NCBI GenBank assembly: GCA_041659565.1
Contig: JBAZXZ010000001.1
Coordinates: forward strand, 248,001 to 312,000
DNA from: Altimarinus sp041659565
GTDB taxonomy: Bacteria; Patescibacteriota; Gracilibacteria; BD1-5; UBA6164
Direction: 5' to 3'
DNA length: 64,000 nt
The notes under the pieces were generated by a model. It was given only the letters and a program-made list of their open reading frames with translations, made no database searches and was not told the DNA's origin. Positions 63,032 through 64,000 of the stretch are shown one piece after another; the first letter of the stretch is position 1; every line of letters begins with the position of its first letter. Both the position numbers and the translations under genes were made by a program.

Positions 63032-64000
63032 TTATTCTTTTTTATCATTATAATTAGTCAAAGGTACAGGTTCTCAACTTGATTCATATCATTGGAAATA
63101 ATCTACTCATATTTCTCTCAAAACTCTTTCAGTTTCTTTTCAATTAACGAATTCAGCAACTACTTTTAATCAGATTAACTTTGATACTTGACAAACATTT
63201 CCAACCAATAACTTAAATAATTCGTTTATTTTTCATTTTTCATCAATTAATCACTTGATAAATTTTCAATCTATCTTTACCTTATCATAATAACCTGCAT
63301 ATAGTTTTTCAGCACTTGAGTTTCATCTTCAAAAATCATCTATAGCAACTTCGCATCAAATTCATTTTAATTTTTTAATTAAACTTTTAGCTGTTTTCTT
63401 ATCTTTAACTTCTCATGTTTCAGTTACCTCAAAACATATTTTTCTTGGTGGAATCTTATAAATACCAAATAATCTTTCTATATACTCAAATTTATGTTTA
63501 TCAGAAATTGAAGCTCAAGAAAGATTTATAGAACATTTTGTTAATTTTGATAAATGATTAGGATTATCAGATAACCATTTAAATGCAACATCAATAACAT
63601 AATTATCTATACGAGATGATAAATTTAATAGTTCAGCCTTAGGAATAAATATAGTAGGAGATATTTGTTTACCAGTTTTTTCATCAAATAATCTAATCAA
63701 TACTTCATAATTAAGTTCATCATATCATTTTGATGAAACAATCTTTTGACAATACAACTCAAAATGAAAATCTTGTCAAATTAATGCTTTTTCTATAGTT
63801 TTTCTCCAATTTTTTTCCAATTGATAATCATTATCAGATTCTTCATCAAAAACTTCTACTCTATCTCATCATTTATGCAAAGCTGATAAAGATATATCTA
63901 ATCACTTATCCATAACTTTATCTACTTTAGAATTTCACTCAACAATTCATATTCATGACAATATATGTATAGGATCAGTTTCTGTTCATACATTTAAAGA
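63032..64000 (-). CDS. GGDEF-EAL cyclic-di-GMP protein, C-terminal part
   Basis: Cut by the window edge, so the start is missing; 322 residues are visible. The first 50 are the end of a GGDEF domain (ISLSALHKGGDRVEVFDEE). The rest is an EAL phosphodiesterase domain: FELYCQKIVSS, YEVLIRLFDEKTG (EVL in place of EAL), SINLSGASI, ICFEVTETGE, VAIDDFGRGNSSAEKL, DKVKIDGKFIKGL, VVAEFVNGKE and DYFQGYESSG. The metal and catalytic residues appear present. Most conserved glycines here are TGA, strong support for the code. It would degrade c-di-GMP to pGpG. Confidence 0.92.

Overview
The window comes from a very AT-rich bacterium that reads TGA as glycine (genetic code 25), the mark of the Patescibacteria lineages Gracilibacteria (BD1-5) and Absconditabacteria (SR1). 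Nearly every long reading frame is broken by TGA under the standard code and becomes whole when TGA is read through. The TGA positions fall on invariant glycines: IDDFGRGNS of the EAL domain, CDDGN of a DUF4215 motif, DGG of M50 and Tgt sequences, RGG tails, and a run of 12 glycines coded by GGA-TGA-TGA-GGT repeats. All genes end in TAA or TAG. Leaders are AT-rich with no clear Shine-Dalgarno sequence.

Layout. 4-1416 is a lineage-specific protein. 1559-5181 carries uvrC, a small membrane-anchored protein, and tatD with a mobile DUF559 nuclease domain inserted in frame. 5178-16654 (minus) is a block of large unrecognised proteins; three have a glycine-rich transmembrane hairpin in the middle and one is a repetitive coiled coil. 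16655-17535 holds a ComF-like remnant and a HicB/HicA toxin-antitoxin pair. 17538-20198 is a methyltransferase and argS, both carrying GC-rich palindromes inside their reading frames. 20369-25441 is a giant polytopic membrane protein and a hotdog-fold protein. 25463-31860 (minus) is a core block: hisS-like, dnaB, truncated polA, rlmE-like and an HD protein. 31990-34808 has a CDF transporter, tRNA-Gln, rplU and a LysM-CHAP hydrolase. 34859-36361 (minus) has two small proteins and a TerC protein. 36489-38716 is a nucleotide block (thyA, folA, MazG-like) and tRNA-Leu. 38798-40689 holds two unknowns. 40878-49738 has radA, a Cys/Gly-rich surface protein, a TPR protein, an M50 protease, an HD protein, tgt and a membrane protein. 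49780-52484 has a muramidase and small proteins. 53012-54919 is a DEAD-box helicase with a partner that shares its C-terminal tail. 55034-61057 has a kinase-like protein, a CAP protein and an ATP-grasp/DUF1704 plus 7TM pair. 61267-62900 is earP and efp. The right edge is a GGDEF-EAL protein cut by the window.

Themes. The housekeeping set is ordinary, but several enzymes (tatD, argS, polA, tgt, a methyltransferase) have accepted in-frame GC-rich palindromic insertions in a genome that is otherwise very AT-rich. The tatD insert is a complete small element: 28-bp terminal inverted repeats around a DUF559 nuclease domain. A solo copy of that repeat lies in the methyltransferase gene, so the nuclease element and the palindromes look like one mobile family. 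The peptidoglycan hydrolases, CAP protein and large surface and membrane proteins suit an epibiont or predator living on another bacterium. EarP with a matching arginine-type EF-P, otherwise best known from proteobacteria, may have been acquired from such a partner (inference).
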